From: Streptococcus uberis
Lineage (GTDB): Bacteria; Bacillota; Bacilli; Lactobacillales; Streptococcaceae
Reading direction: 5' to 3'
Length of the DNA: 64,000 bases
NCBI RefSeq assembly: GCF_900475595.1
Contig: NZ_LS483397.1
Coordinates: forward strand, 1,583,001 to 1,647,000
The notes under the pieces were generated by a model. It had not been told where the DNA came from and ran no database searches. It saw only the letters and a program-made list of their open reading frames with translations. The number at the start of each line of letters is the position of its first letter. The stretch's first letter is position 1. The position numbers and the translations under genes are program-made. Shown here one piece after another: positions 8,643 through 18,614 of the stretch.

Positions 8643-9505
8643 TTTACACCTCCATGGAATGAAAGTAAATAAGCAATCTTATCAGGTAATTCGGTCCGTT
8701 TGACGATAGCGTCTACAAACCCATGTTCTAAGAGAAATTCCGCTTTTTGAAAATCTTCTGGTAGATTTTCTCTAACAGTTGTCTCAATAACCCGTCTCCC
8801 TGCAAAACCGACTAAGGATTGAGGTTCTGCTAAGATAATATCACCTAACATCGCAAAACTTGCTGTGACACCACCGGTTGTTGGATCCGTTAATATGGTT
8901 AAATAGAAAAGCCCCGCATTAGAATGTCTTTTTACGGCTGCTGAAACCTTGGCCATTTGCATTAAGCTCATGATACCTTCTTGCATTCTAGCTCCTCCAG
9001 AAGCCGTAAAAATGACGACAGGAAGTTTTTCCTGTGTTGCCCACTCAAATAATCGGGTGATTTTTTCACCGACAACAGTTCCCATACTTGCCATAATAAA
9101 ATGAGAATCCATGATGGCTAAAGCCACTTCTTCACCTTTAATCCTAGCCTTTCCTGTCAAAACAGCTTCATGAAGGCCTGTTTTTTCTTTTGCCTGAGCT
9201 AATTTCTCCTTGTATTTCGGAAAATGTAAGGGATCAGTTGTTTCAATAGCATCAAACATCTCTACAAAGGAACCTTCGTCAACCGTTAGTTGTAACCGTT
9301 CATAGGCAGAGATTCTAAAATTGTATGAACATTCCGGACAAATTTTAGCTGGTCCTAAATCTTTTTGATAAATGAGGTGTTTACAGGCGGGACATTTGGC
9401 AAAGAGTTCGTCAGGTACTTCTGGAATCGTTTGACTCACTGCACTTTTTAAAGAATGATTGGGAGTGATTCGGATATATTTATCTTTCTTACTAAATAAT
9501 GCCAT
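8639..9505 (-). CDS. accD: acetyl-CoA carboxylase carboxyltransferase subunit beta
   Basis: 288 residues. It pairs with AccA to form the carboxyltransferase. An N-terminal zinc ribbon uses Cys38, Cys41, Cys56 and Cys59 (CPAC...CPEC). The carboxyltransferase fold follows, with [21 protein letters not shown] and [16 protein letters not shown] motifs. It lies 8 bases after accC and overlaps accA by four bases. Confidence 0.97.
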   Translation of the reverse strand: MALFSKKDKYIRITPNHSLKSAVSQTIPEVPDELFAKCPACKHLIYQKDLGPAKICPECSYNFRISAYERLQLTVDEGSFVEMFDAIETTDPLHFPKYKEKLAQAKEKTGLHEAVLTGKARIKGEEVALAIMDSHFIMASMGTVVGEKITRLFEWATQEKLPVVIFTASGGARMQEGIMSLMQMAKVSAAVKRHSNAGLFYLTILTDPTTGGVTASFAMLGDIILAEPQSLVGFAGRRVIETTVRENLPEDFQKAEFLLEHGFVDAIVKRTELPDKIAYLLSFHGGVK

Positions 9506-9513
9506 GTTAACTC

Positions 9514-10878
9514 CTAATTCTTATGATAATGTGGTAAAAATGTCTCCATTAAAAATGAAGTATCATAATCTCCAGCAATAACATGCTTATCTGAGATTAA
9601 ATCTAATTGGAAATCAACGTTAGTTGCAATTCCCTCAATTTCTAATTCGTAAAGTGCGCGTTGCATCTTCATCAAAGCATCAAAACGGTCTTCACCATGA
9701 ACAATAACCTTAGCAATCATGCTGTCATAATAGGGAGGGATAGTGTAACCATGATAAACAGCTGAATCCACTCTTAAACCAACCCCACCACTTGGTAAAT
9801 ATAAATCGGTAATTTTACCTGGACTTGGAGCAAAATGAAAACTTGGATTTTCAGCATTGATCCGACATTCAATCGCATGTCCCTTAATGGTAATATCTTC
9901 TTGCTGTATTTTAAGAGGGAATCCTGCTGCAATTTTGATTTGTTCCTTAACCAAGTCAACGCCTGTCACAAATTCTGTAACGGGATGTTCAACTTGAATA
10001 CGAGTGTTCATTTCCATAAAATAAAACTTTCCTGAAGCTTCATCAAGTAAAAACTCAATTGTTCCCGCATTTTCATAAGAAACAGCTTTTGCAGCTTTTA
10101 CGGCTGCATCTCCCATCTCTGTTCTTAAGCTAGTTCCGATGGCAATAGAAGGACTTTCTTCCAAAACCTTTTGATTATGTCGTTGTAAAGAACAGTCTCT
10201 TTCACCTAAATGAATCACATGACCTTGGGAATCGCCTAAAATTTGTACTTCTATATGTCTTGCGGGGTAAATAACTTTCTCAACATACATGGCTCCATTT
10301 CCAAAGGCACTCAAAGCTTCTTGAGAGGCAGAAGAAAAGGATTCTTCCAGTTCTGAAGCTGTATTGACCTTTCGAATCCCTTTTCCGCCGCCACCGGCCG
10401 ATGCCTTTAGCATAATCGGGTATCCCACACGTTCTGCGACTGCTCGAGCCTCCTCAGCGGAGAATATTTCCCCATCTGAGCCCGGAATAACCGGAACTCC
10501 TGCTTTAATCATCTCTGCACGCGCGTTGATTTTGTCCCCCATTTTATCCATGGTTTGAGCTGATGGACCAATAAATTTGATATTCATTTCCTCACACATG
10601 GTGGCAAATTTAGAATTTTCACTTAAAAAGCCAAAACCTGGGTGAATAGCCTGCGCTCCAGTAACAATAGCTGCAGATAAAACAGATTTCATATTGAGAT
10701 AAGAATCTGTTGATTTAGCAGGCCCAATGCAAATAGCTTGATCTGCAAGCATGGCATGAAGAGCGTTTTTATCCGCTTCAGAATAAACAGCAACTGTGGA
10801 AATCCCTAGCTCCCTAGCTGCGCGAATAATCCGAACTGCAATTTCACCACGATTAGCAATTAAGATTTTTTTAAACAT
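9514..10878 (-). CDS. accC: acetyl-CoA carboxylase, biotin carboxylase subunit
   Basis: 454 residues with an ATP-grasp fold. It carboxylates the biotin on AccB using ATP and bicarbonate. The N-terminal [15 protein letters not shown], the Gly-rich ATP lid [14 protein letters not shown] (about 158-171) and the catalytic [14 protein letters not shown] segment are all intact. The length is normal. A ribosome-binding site GGAGG-like stretch precedes the ATG at 10878. It lies 27 bases after fabZ. Confidence 0.97.
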   Translation of the reverse strand: MFKKILIANRGEIAVRIIRAARELGISTVAVYSEADKNALHAMLADQAICIGPAKSTDSYLNMKSVLSAAIVTGAQAIHPGFGFLSENSKFATMCEEMNIKFIGPSAQTMDKMGDKINARAEMIKAGVPVIPGSDGEIFSAEEARAVAERVGYPIMLKASAGGGGKGIRKVNTASELEESFSSASQEALSAFGNGAMYVEKVIYPARHIEVQILGDSQGHVIHLGERDCSLQRHNQKVLEESPSIAIGTSLRTEMGDAAVKAAKAVSYENAGTIEFLLDEASGKFYFMEMNTRIQVEHPVTEFVTGVDLVKEQIKIAAGFPLKIQQEDITIKGHAIECRINAENPSFHFAPSPGKITDLYLPSGGVGLRVDSAVYHGYTIPPYYDSMIAKVIVHGEDRFDALMKMQRALYELEIEGIATNVDFQLDLISDKHVIAGDYDTSFLMETFLPHYHKN

Positions 10879-10905
10879 ACTTTTCCTCCACAGAATTCTT
10901 GGTTT

Positions 10906-11328
10906 CTAGCTACCTATTGCAAAGGTTAAGGTTCCACTTGCTGCTAGTTTTCCATCTACTTCTGCTTTTGCCTCAACAACAGCAATAGTCCCTCGTCGTT
11001 TGATAAAGGTCGCTGTCATAATGAGTTGATCACCAGGTATGACTTGTTTTTTGAATTTAACCTTATCCATACCCGCATAAAATACAAGTTTTCCTTTGTT
11101 TTCCTCTTTTGATAATTCAAGCACTCCTGCTGTTTGAGCAAGAGCCTCCATTATGAGAACTCCTGGCATGACAGGATAATGTGGAAAGTGGCCATTAAAA
11201 AAGGGTTCGTTGATGGTAACATTTTTCAGAGCTACAATGTGATCATCACTAACCTCTAAAACGCGATCAACCAAAAGCATTGGGTAACGGTGTGGAAGAG
11301 CTTCTTGAATGTCTTTGATGTCTATCAT
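10906..11328 (-). CDS. fabZ: 3-hydroxyacyl-ACP dehydratase FabZ
   Basis: 140 residues with a hot-dog fold. It removes water from 3-hydroxyacyl-ACP to give trans-2-enoyl-ACP in each elongation cycle. The catalytic pair is His47 in [14 protein letters not shown] and Glu61 in LIMEALAQ. In streptococci FabZ makes only the trans product and FabM makes the cis branch. It overlaps the end of accB by four bases. Confidence 0.97.
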   Translation of the reverse strand: MIDIKDIQEALPHRYPMLLVDRVLEVSDDHIVALKNVTINEPFFNGHFPHYPVMPGVLIMEALAQTAGVLELSKEENKGKLVFYAGMDKVKFKKQVIPGDQLIMTATFIKRRGTIAVVEAKAEVDGKLAASGTLTFAIGS

Positions 11329-11792
11329 TTGATGCGCACCAAACCTTTTCCAAACTCAAGGATTTCCTCATTGTCTACAAGAATTTCAGTGATAACGCCA
11401 TCTTTTGGAGCAGGAATTTCATTCATCACTTTCATCGCTTCAATAATCATTAAGGTTTGTCCTTTTTTGACTTGATCACCTACAGTTACAAAATTATCTT
11501 TTCCAGGACCTGGTGATAAGTAAGCAATCCCCACTAAAGGACTTTCTACCAATTCCCCACTGACTTCACCTACGGTCGGATCATCAGCTTTCAGAGATTC
11601 CATATGTTCTGATATCGGAGAGTCAGCTTGTGTTTTGTCGCTTGTTACTGTCAAAAGAGTTGGCTGACTCTCATTAATTGGTCTTTCATTCTTACTGAAA
11701 TGCAATTCTTCTTCTCCTGATTTGAAAGTAAATTCCCTGATATCAGACTGATTGAATTGCATCATCAACTCTTTTATTTCTTGAATATTCAA
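11325..11792 (-). CDS. accB: acetyl-CoA carboxylase biotin carboxyl carrier protein
   Basis: 155 residues. It carries biotin on Lys121 in the EAMKVMNEI motif. An acidic, low-complexity middle (about 37-80) links a short N-terminal helix region to the C-terminal biotinyl domain (about 83-155). It shuttles CO2 between AccC and AccDA. It starts 3 bases after the fabF stop and overlaps fabZ. Confidence 0.97.
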   Translation of the reverse strand: MNIQEIKELMMQFNQSDIREFTFKSGEEELHFSKNERPINESQPTLLTVTSDKTQADSPISEHMESLKADDPTVGEVSGELVESPLVGIAYLSPGPGKDNFVTVGDQVKKGQTLMIIEAMKVMNEIPAPKDGVITEILVDNEEILEFGKGLVRIK

Positions 11793-11795
11793 AAA

Positions 11796-13028
11796 TTATC
11801 CCTCCCAATTTTTGAAAGCTAGAACCGCATTATGTCCGCCAAAACCAAATGTGTTTGACATGGCGTATCGAATTTCTGCTTCTTTTCCTTGTCCAAAAAT
11901 AACATTAGCTTCAATGTCATCAGATAGTTCTTTGGTTCCTGCTGTCATAGGAATATAGCTATTTTTCATTGCTTCAATCGTTGCAATAGCTTCAACAGCT
12001 CCAGCAGCACCTAATAAATGTCCAGTAAATGATTTGGTTGATGAAACCGGTACTTCTTTGCCAAGAACCGCAACAATAGCTTGACTCTCACCTTTTTCAT
12101 TAGCCGGTGTTGATGTTCCATGGGCATTGACATAATCAATGTCACTGGCACTTATTCCTGCTTCTTGCAAGGCCAAATGCATGGCTTTACGAGCACCTAA
12201 ACCTTCGGGATGTGGTGAAGTCATATGATAAGCATCACAGGTATTCCCATAGCCAACAATTTCTGCTAGAATTGTTGCTCCACGTTTTTGAGCATGCTCT
12301 AAACTCTCTAATACCAACATTCCTGAACCTTCACCCATGATAAATCCATTCCTGTCCTTATCAAATGGAATAGAAGCACGTGTTGGATCTTCTGTTGTGG
12401 ATAGAGCAGTCAAACTTTGGAAACCAGCAATGGCAAATTTGGTGATTGCTGCTTCTGCACCACCAACAATCATCACGTCTTGTATACCAAATTTAATATG
12501 GCGATAGGCATCACCAATTGCATCATTTGATGAAGCGCAGGCAGTATTAATTGACTTGCAAACCCCATGAGCTTTTAAGGTCATAGCAACGTTACCAGCC
12601 GCCATATTCGGTAATGCTTTAGGTAAGGTCATGGGTTTCACACGTCGAGACCCTTTTTCATGCAAACGAATGACTTGTTCTTCAATTTCATGAATGCCAC
12701 CAATTCCTGTCGCTACAATAACTCCCATGCGATCAGAATCAACGGTTTCAATATCAAGTTGTGCATTGTTTACGGCTTCTAATGAAGCATATAAGGCATA
12801 TAATGAATACATGTCATAGCGATTTAAATCTTTTTTGACAAAGTATTTATCGAATGGAAAATCCGATATCTCAGCTGCATTTTTAACGATAAAATCGTCT
12901 GTATCAAATTTTGTAATTGGACCAATACCAATTTTACCATTTTTTAGACTTGACCAAAAGTCCTGGGGTGTATTTCCAATTGGAGATGTGACTCCGTAAC
13001 CTGTTACAACTACTCTATTAAATGTCAT
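11796..13028 (-). CDS. fabF: beta-ketoacyl-ACP synthase II
   Basis: 410 residues with a thiolase fold. It is the main elongating condensing enzyme. The catalytic Cys164 lies in SINTACASSNDAIG, the two active-site His residues are in NAHGTSTPANEKGE and SFTGHLLGAAGA, and the C-terminal NTFGFGGHNAVL is present. The length is typical. It lies 15 bases after fabG. Confidence 0.97.
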   Translation of the reverse strand: MTFNRVVVTGYGVTSPIGNTPQDFWSSLKNGKIGIGPITKFDTDDFIVKNAAEISDFPFDKYFVKKDLNRYDMYSLYALYASLEAVNNAQLDIETVDSDRMGVIVATGIGGIHEIEEQVIRLHEKGSRRVKPMTLPKALPNMAAGNVAMTLKAHGVCKSINTACASSNDAIGDAYRHIKFGIQDVMIVGGAEAAITKFAIAGFQSLTALSTTEDPTRASIPFDKDRNGFIMGEGSGMLVLESLEHAQKRGATILAEIVGYGNTCDAYHMTSPHPEGLGARKAMHLALQEAGISASDIDYVNAHGTSTPANEKGESQAIVAVLGKEVPVSSTKSFTGHLLGAAGAVEAIATIEAMKNSYIPMTAGTKELSDDIEANVIFGQGKEAEIRYAMSNTFGFGGHNAVLAFKNWEG

Positions 13029-13043
13029 CTTATTACCTCTATC

Positions 13044-13778
13044 TTATTGCATGGTCATGCCACCATCGATGGCAATAACTTGGCCAGTTATATAATTTTG
13101 ACTGGCTAAATAGCTTGCTAACTTAGCAACTTCTTCTGACTTCCCAATTCGTTTCATAGGAATCTGGCTGAGAATGCTATCTTTGGTTTTTTCGGAAAGA
13201 ATTTCAGTCATATCTGATTCAATGAAACCAGGTGCAATGGCATTAACGGTGACACCACGACTAGCAACTTCACGCGCAACCGATTTAGTAAAGCCTATAA
13301 GACCAGCTTTAGAGGCAGCATAATTAGCCTGACCAATATTCCCTGTCAGCCCAACGACACTTGATAGGTTGATGATAGCACCTTGTCTAGCTTTAGACAT
13401 CGGTTTTAAGACTGATTTAGTCATGTTAAATGCCCCAATTAAGTTGATTCGAAGAACCGTTTCGAAATCCTCCTGTGTCATTTTTAGCATTAATTTATCA
13501 AATGTTATGCCAGCATTATTGACTAAAACATCAATTGCACCTAATTGGTCAGTAGCTTCTTGAACCATCCTATCTGCGTCTGCTTGATTTGAAACATCAC
13601 CTGAAACAAAGATGACTTTTCCTTCTGCACCTTTAAAAAAATCCATGACTTCTGGATTAAGATTTGAACGACCATTTAATACTATATTTGCACCTAAAGA
13701 TGAAAATTCTTTCGCAATAGCTAAACCAATGCCTCTGCTTGAACCTGTAATAAAAACATTTTTTCCTTTAATTTCCAT
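13044..13778 (-). CDS. fabG: 3-oxoacyl-ACP reductase FabG
   Basis: 244-residue short-chain dehydrogenase that uses NADPH to reduce 3-oxoacyl-ACP. The cofactor motif TGSSRGIG is at 11-18, NNAG at 87-90, and the catalytic set is Ser140, Tyr153 and Lys157 (YAASK). The first base of its start codon is the last base of the fabD stop (TAATG-type overlap), so translation is coupled. Confidence 0.97.
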   Translation of the reverse strand: MEIKGKNVFITGSSRGIGLAIAKEFSSLGANIVLNGRSNLNPEVMDFFKGAEGKVIFVSGDVSNQADADRMVQEATDQLGAIDVLVNNAGITFDKLMLKMTQEDFETVLRINLIGAFNMTKSVLKPMSKARQGAIINLSSVVGLTGNIGQANYAASKAGLIGFTKSVAREVASRGVTVNAIAPGFIESDMTEILSEKTKDSILSQIPMKRIGKSEEVAKLASYLASQNYITGQVIAIDGGMTMQ

Positions 13779-14710
13779 TAATGTCCATCCTTTTCTTCAA
13801 AATAATATCTTAATGCTGTTATGTCTGAAATACTAGTACACTGAAGGTTTTTATCAATTTTTTTAATAAAGCCACTTAAAACACTTCCTGGACCAATTTC
13901 AATGACTTCTTCACATCCAAGTTCTTGTAATTTTGTGATGCTATCATAAAAACGAACAGGTTCCATTACTTGTCTTTCTAATAGTTCTGGAATACGTTTT
14001 TTTGTCATAATATCAGCCTCAGTATTACCAACTAGGGGTAGAGAAAAATCTTTGAATTTTACCTTGGCTAATTCTAAACTTAAATTTTTACTAGCAGGTT
14101 CTAAAAGCGCTGTATGGAAGGGACCAGATACATTTAAAGGTATCAAGCGTTTTACACCCTTTTCTTTCAATAATTCTAAGGCATGATTGACAGCTTTAGT
14201 TTCACCACCAATGACAATCTGACCTGGAGTATTATAATTTGCCGGCGAAACCACTCCTACTGAAGAGGCTTCTTCACAAATCTCTTCAATCAATTTAGCA
14301 TCAGTATTTAAGACGGCAATCATTTTTCCAGAACCTGCCGGAGCAGCATCTTCCATGAATTGACCACGTTTTGCAACTAATTGAAGAGCATCATCAAAGG
14401 ATAGGGCTCCCGAAGCTACGAGTGCAGAATATTCACCAAGAGATAAGCCCGCAACCAAATCCGGATATAATCCATGACTCTGTAAAACTTTAAAAATTGC
14501 GACCGATGTTGTCAAAATAGCTGGTTGCGTATAACGTGTCCGATTCAACTTTTCCTCATCAGTGTCAATCAGCAATCGTAAATCATAACCTAAAATGCCT
14601 TCTGCACGATCAAATAAATCTTTTACCATAGGATAAGCATCATAAAAATCTCTTGCCATTCCTAGTTTTTGGGCCCCTTGACCCGCAAATAAAAATGCAC
14701 GCTTTGTCAT
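13778..14710 (-). CDS. fabD: malonyl-CoA:ACP transacylase
   Basis: 310 residues. It loads malonyl groups onto ACP. The N-terminal FAGQGAQKLGMARD, the nucleophile elbow GLSLGEYSAL with Ser90, and the catalytic His in SGPFHTALL are present. The residue before the nucleophile is Leu instead of the His seen in many FabD proteins; I believe this is usual for streptococci. It lies 23 bases after fabK. Confidence 0.97.
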   Translation of the reverse strand: MTKRAFLFAGQGAQKLGMARDFYDAYPMVKDLFDRAEGILGYDLRLLIDTDEEKLNRTRYTQPAILTTSVAIFKVLQSHGLYPDLVAGLSLGEYSALVASGALSFDDALQLVAKRGQFMEDAAPAGSGKMIAVLNTDAKLIEEICEEASSVGVVSPANYNTPGQIVIGGETKAVNHALELLKEKGVKRLIPLNVSGPFHTALLEPASKNLSLELAKVKFKDFSLPLVGNTEADIMTKKRIPELLERQVMEPVRFYDSITKLQELGCEEVIEIGPGSVLSGFIKKIDKNLQCTSISDITALRYYFEEKDGH

Positions 14711-14733
14711 ATCATGTCCTCAATATTTCTTAG

Positions 14734-15705
14734 TTATTTTGGTTTTGTAACCATTTGCCAGCGTTTTGCTTCTTTTTGGATAATGTCTGCAGCTCCATAA
14801 AATAAATCTTCAATAATATCTTGACAGCTTTCTTCTTTCTGAACGAGACCAGCAATTTGACCAGCCATAACAGATCCATGTTCAACATCACCATCTACTA
14901 CCGCATTTCTGAGTGCTCCTGCCCCCATCTCTTCAATATCTCCAGCCGATTTTCGATCAGCTAAAAACTCTTTTTCTGCTTTTGCATATGCTGAGGTTAG
15001 TTTGTTTTTTAGGGATCTTACAGGATGTCCAACAACTTGAGCGGAAACCACAGTATCGATATCCTTAGCTTTTAAGATTTTATCTTTGAAATTTTGATGG
15101 GCATTAGATTCTTTGGCAACGACAAATCGTGTTCCAACTTGAATCGCTTCGGCTCCTAACATAAAAGCAGCCGCTGCCCCTCTTCCATCAGCAATACCAC
15201 CTGCTGCAATAACTGGAATGGAAATACTTTCAACAACTTGACGAACCAATGTCATTGTCGTTAATTTACCAATGTGTCCCCCTGCCTCCATGCCTTCCGT
15301 AATGACAGCATCAACTCCTAATTTTTCCATTCGTTTGGCTAAGGCAACACTTGGGACAACTGGTATGACAATAATTCCAGCTGCATGGAGTCGTTCCATA
15401 TATTTTCCAGGATTTCCTGCACCTGTAGTAACTACTTTGACACCCTCCTCAATCACTAAATCAACAATGTCATCAGCAAAAGGCGACAAGAGCATGATAT
15501 TAACACCAAATGGATTTTTGGTTATTGATTTGACACGATCAATATTAGCTTTTACAACTTCTTTAGGGGCGTTTCCACCACCAATTATACCCAATCCACC
15601 TGCATTTGAAACAGCTCCTGCTAAATCGCCGTCTGCTACCCAAGCCATACCACCTTGAAAAATGGGATATTTAATATTTAGTAATTCTGTAATTCGTGTT
15701 TTCAT
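14734..15705 (-). CDS. fabK: enoyl-ACP reductase FabK (flavoprotein)
   Basis: 323-residue FMN-dependent TIM-barrel enoyl-ACP reductase that finishes each elongation cycle. Family marks are KYPIFQGGMAWVADG at the N-terminus, ITEGMEAGGHIGKLTT (about 135-150) and IPVIAAGGIADGRG. Because it replaces FabI, such bacteria are intrinsically insensitive to triclosan and isoniazid-type FabI inhibitors (family knowledge). A FabT palindrome and a weak hairpin lie in the gap after acpP, so fabK and the genes below it probably have a second, FabT-controlled promoter. Confidence 0.97.
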   Translation of the reverse strand: MKTRITELLNIKYPIFQGGMAWVADGDLAGAVSNAGGLGIIGGGNAPKEVVKANIDRVKSITKNPFGVNIMLLSPFADDIVDLVIEEGVKVVTTGAGNPGKYMERLHAAGIIVIPVVPSVALAKRMEKLGVDAVITEGMEAGGHIGKLTTMTLVRQVVESISIPVIAAGGIADGRGAAAAFMLGAEAIQVGTRFVVAKESNAHQNFKDKILKAKDIDTVVSAQVVGHPVRSLKNKLTSAYAKAEKEFLADRKSAGDIEEMGAGALRNAVVDGDVEHGSVMAGQIAGLVQKEESCQDIIEDLFYGAADIIQKEAKRWQMVTKPK

Positions 15706-15734
15706 AGTTACCTTCTTTTGCGGATAAAAATTAA

Positions 15735-15747
15735 TTTGATAATCAAA
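15735..15747. promoter_or_regulatory. FabT box upstream of fabK
   Basis: TTTGATAATCAAA, an exact 13-bp palindrome matching the FabT operator. It abuts TATAGT (15747-15752, minus strand), a plausible -10. An imperfect hairpin (about 15766-15807) just upstream may attenuate read-through from acpP. Confidence 0.88.
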
Positions 15748-15859
15748 CTATATAAAAATAATGAAAGAGTGAGTTAGTTCCTGATACAGGGGCTAATCTC
15801 ACCCTCTATGATGATGATTCAACTAAAAGAGTTATTTTTAGTTGATAACTAATTTATGC

Positions 15860-16084
15860 TTATTTCATTTTTTCTTCAACGTAAGCAACTAAATCGCCAA
15901 CAGTATTTAAACCTTCTTCAGTTTCAATTTGGATATCGAAGGCATCTTCAATTTCTGAAATAACTTGGAACACATCAAGTGAATCCGCGTCTAAATCATC
16001 AAAGGTTGTTTCCATTTTAACTTCTTCTGCTTCTTTTCCTAATTCTTCAACAATAATTTCTTGAACTTTTTCAAAAACTGACAT
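15860..16084 (-). CDS. acpP: acyl carrier protein
   Basis: 74 residues, acidic. It carries growing acyl chains on 4'-phosphopantetheine attached to Ser35 in the [12 protein letters not shown] motif by AcpS, which is encoded at 51.8 kb in this window. In streptococci acyl-ACP is also the co-repressor that strengthens FabT binding. It follows fabH by 62 bases, and the ATG has AAGGAGAAA upstream. Confidence 0.97.
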   Translation of the reverse strand: MSVFEKVQEIIVEELGKEAEEVKMETTFDDLDADSLDVFQVISEIEDAFDIQIETEEGLNTVGDLVAYVEEKMK

Positions 16085-16146
16085 TTTATTTCTCCTTAAA
16101 AATGTTTCTATTTTATTTTTATAAATGTGTTAGACACATGATATAA

Positions 16147-17121
16147 CTAGATTTTAACAATTAGACTTCCCCATGTCAAACCTCCGCCAAAGCCAGAGAG
16201 TAAGACTTTTTGGCTACCATCTAATAAAATGAGTCCCTTTTCAACTGACTCAGATAAGAGGATTGGAATACTTGCTGCACTAGTATTGCCATAGGTCATC
16301 ATATTTTCTAGAAATTTGTCTCGTGGACAACCTATTTTCCTCGCCATCTTATCTAAAATGCGACGATTTGCTTGATGTAATAAGAAATAATCAATTTCTT
16401 CCGCCGTCACTGACGATTCCTCCAGCAAGCTTATAATACTTTTTGAGACATCTCTGATAGCAAAGTCAAAAATGGCTCTGCCATCCATCTTAATGAGAGG
16501 ACTGGCCTCCTCGCTATCAGAAAAAGGTGAGCGCAAAGGATTATTACCTGATGTTAAGTTTTGACCTCTAGAACCATCTGTATGGAGTGATTCAGCCATA
16601 AAGTGTTGTTCAGAACAAGCCTCAACCAAGACTCCTCCAGCTCCATCTCCAAAAAGGACAGCCGTCGAGCGATCTTCCCAATCCAAATATTTAGAAAGGA
16701 CTTCCGCACCTATGACGAGACCTTTTTGATAAGAAGCAGACCTTATCAATTTATCTGCCATAGCTAATGCAAAGACAAATCCACTACAAGCTGCTGTCAT
16801 ATCAAAAGCAAAAGCATGTGTTGCACCAATAGTTCCTTGAACTTTTGCTGCAACAGAAGGCATAATGGAATCTCCCGTAATGGTCGCTACTATGATAAAA
16901 TCGATCTCAGTTGCGTCAATATTTGCCTTTTCTAACAATTTTTCAGCAACTCGACTCGCTAAATCACTGGTATTTTCAGAACGTGAAATTCTTCTTTCTT
17001 TAATTCCGGTCCGTGAGGAAATCCATTGATCATTTGTCTCCAAAATCAAGGATAAATCGTCATTACTAATGACTTGCTCCGGAAGATGATGCGCTGCTTG
17101 ACTAATTTTACTATAAGTCAT
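16147..17121 (-). CDS. fabH: beta-ketoacyl-ACP synthase III
   Basis: 324 residues. It starts chains by condensing acyl-CoA with malonyl-ACP. The catalytic triad is Cys112 ([11 protein letters not shown]), His249 (LLHQANRRI) and Asn279 ([11 protein letters not shown]). The start overlaps the fabT stop by one base (TAATG), so regulator and enzyme are translationally coupled. Confidence 0.97.
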   Translation of the reverse strand: MTYSKISQAAHHLPEQVISNDDLSLILETNDQWISSRTGIKERRISRSENTSDLASRVAEKLLEKANIDATEIDFIIVATITGDSIMPSVAAKVQGTIGATHAFAFDMTAACSGFVFALAMADKLIRSASYQKGLVIGAEVLSKYLDWEDRSTAVLFGDGAGGVLVEACSEQHFMAESLHTDGSRGQNLTSGNNPLRSPFSDSEEASPLIKMDGRAIFDFAIRDVSKSIISLLEESSVTAEEIDYFLLHQANRRILDKMARKIGCPRDKFLENMMTYGNTSAASIPILLSESVEKGLILLDGSQKVLLSGFGGGLTWGSLIVKI

Positions 17122-17555
17122 TAGATTAAATCCTCCAAAAACTGGTGAAGATTTTCTAAGCCTCTTAGTAATGCCTTTATTGCCTCTTCATCCATATCCT
17201 TGACCACATGCCCAACCATATTTTTGTGGAATTTAGCATGCAATCGGTCAAGAAGTCGACCTCTCTTTGTCAACGACAGATAGACAACCCGCCTGTCTGT
17301 ACTGGAGCGTCTTCTTTCAATATAACCCTTTGCCTCAAGTTTATTAAGACTTGTCGTCACGGTTCCTAATGTCACCATGAGCTCTCTTGCAATATCACTT
17401 GGGGTTACATCATCGTATTTTCCAATGATTTCAATTGTATGCATTTCTTTTAACGATACATCACTAAATTGACTCGTTTTTAGACTAATCTCTTCAATAA
17501 CCAATATACGGTTGAAGATATCAACAAGATAATCATTAATTTTATGATATTCCAA
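17121..17555 (-). CDS. fabT: FabT, MarR-family repressor of fatty acid synthesis
   Basis: 144-residue winged-helix repressor. The helix-turn-helix is in the [32 protein letters not shown] region, with the wing at [14 protein letters not shown]. It represses the FAS-II genes when bound to long-chain acyl-ACP. I chose the TTG at 17553-17555: AGGAGG (17563-17568) lies seven bases upstream, and the resulting start, [10 protein letters not shown], matches family N-termini. The longer frame from 17573 has this Shine-Dalgarno inside it. Its own promoter carries a FabT box, so it represses itself. Confidence 0.95.
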   Translation of the reverse strand: MEYHKINDYLVDIFNRILVIEEISLKTSQFSDVSLKEMHTIEIIGKYDDVTPSDIARELMVTLGTVTTSLNKLEAKGYIERRRSSTDRRVVYLSLTKRGRLLDRLHAKFHKNMVGHVVKDMDEEAIKALLRGLENLHQFLEDLI

Positions 17556-17578
17556 GACAAGACCTCCTAACAATAAAC

Positions 17579-17619
17579 TTTGACTGTCAAATTATATCAA
17601 ATAGCAAAGTTTTTTGCAA
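17579..17619 (-). promoter_or_regulatory. fabT promoter with FabT box
   Basis: -35 TTGCAA (17614-17619), 17-bp spacer, -10 TATAAT (17591-17596). The palindrome TTTGACTGTCAAA (17579-17591) starts at the -10 and covers the expected start of transcription, so bound FabT would block RNA polymerase. Confidence 0.9.
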
Positions 17620-17630
17620 GATTTAAGTTA

Positions 17631-18422
17631 TTACTCCCCTTGAAATTGCGGTAATCGTCTTTCCGCAAAGGCTCTTACACCCTCTTTAAAATCTTCTTTA
17701 AAAGCAAGCTCTTCTTGTAAGTCTAACTCTAAACTTGCATATGCTTCCCAACCTTTAAAGAGACTTTGCCAAATAAGTTTTTTCATGGCCGCATAAGAAT
17801 TTGAAGAACCACGTCTCAAACGTTTTAGTAGTTGATTAAGGGTTTTTTCTAGGTTCTCAGATTCAACAGCTTTATAAACAAAACCGTATTCCACACCTTT
17901 TTCAGCTGAGACTGCATCACCTGTCATAACTAAATGCGTAGCTCTATTGAGACCAACAGCGCGGGTTAACAAGAACAAACCTCCCGCATCCGGTGCCAAA
18001 GCAACATTAACAAAAGCCTGTATAAACTTTGTTTGAAGACTTGAAATGCAAAAATCTGCTGCTAAAGCGATATTAGCAGCCGCACCCGCCACTGCACCAT
18101 CTGTCAGTAAGATAACAGGTTTTGGTAATTGTTTTATCGCAAAAGAAATTTCCTGGACCAATTTTGCAATATCAACCAAAGATTGAACATCGTCCTTTTC
18201 AACAGCATCCTCCATTTCTTTTAAATCACCACCAGCAGAAAAAACTTTTCCATTAGCTTTGATTAATAAAAACCGGATATCGCTATTCTTTTCAACAATC
18301 GCTATAGCATCAAGAATTTCTTGACACATAGGGATATTAAAACCATTTGAAACCTCTGGTCGATTTAATACAATCGTTGCTAAATCCTTTTCAAAGGTAA
18401 CTTCAATATTTTGATAAGTCAT
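17631..18422 (-). CDS. fabM: trans-2-decenoyl-ACP isomerase FabM (enoyl-CoA hydratase/isomerase family)
   Basis: 263-residue crotonase-fold protein. It isomerises trans-2- to cis-3-decenoyl-ACP, the step that commits chains to unsaturated fatty acids in streptococci. The oxyanion-hole region [12 protein letters not shown] (about 60-71) and [20 protein letters not shown] (about 106-125) are visible. Naming rests on its place as first gene of the FAS-II cluster beside fabT; sequence alone gives only the family. It has its own promoter with a FabT box. Confidence 0.93.
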   Translation of the reverse strand: MTYQNIEVTFEKDLATIVLNRPEVSNGFNIPMCQEILDAIAIVEKNSDIRFLLIKANGKVFSAGGDLKEMEDAVEKDDVQSLVDIAKLVQEISFAIKQLPKPVILLTDGAVAGAAANIALAADFCISSLQTKFIQAFVNVALAPDAGGLFLLTRAVGLNRATHLVMTGDAVSAEKGVEYGFVYKAVESENLEKTLNQLLKRLRRGSSNSYAAMKKLIWQSLFKGWEAYASLELDLQEELAFKEDFKEGVRAFAERRLPQFQGE

Positions 18423-18477
18423 AATAACCTTCTTTCTTTATTTTCTTAATTCGAAAAATAGTTTTATTGCAAAATGG

Positions 18478-18534
18478 TTTGATTATCAAATTAATTACCT
18501 GTTTTATTTTACAATAGTTTTTTTATTTGTTCAA
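18478..18534 (-). promoter_or_regulatory. fabM promoter with FabT box
   Basis: -35 TTGAAC (18529-18534), 17-bp spacer, -10 TAAAAT (18506-18511). The FabT palindrome TTTGATTATCAAA (18478-18490) lies just downstream of the start of transcription. Confidence 0.9.
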
Positions 18535-18582
18535 GTAAAAATATCACTTACTTTTAGAAATTGTTGACAAAAAGAGTATCAG

Positions 18583-18613
18583 AAAAAGGTTAAGAAAAAA
18601 TCTTAACCTTTTT
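18583..18613. terminator. terminator after dnaJ
   Basis: AAAAAGGTTAAGA pairs with TCTTAACCTTTTT. It ends dnaJ on the minus strand and is symmetric enough to work both ways. Confidence 0.88.
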
Positions 18614-18614
18614 C

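Noticed and set aside
15272..15658. 128-codon open frame opposite fabK
   Set aside because: Antisense shadow of fabK with no start signals.
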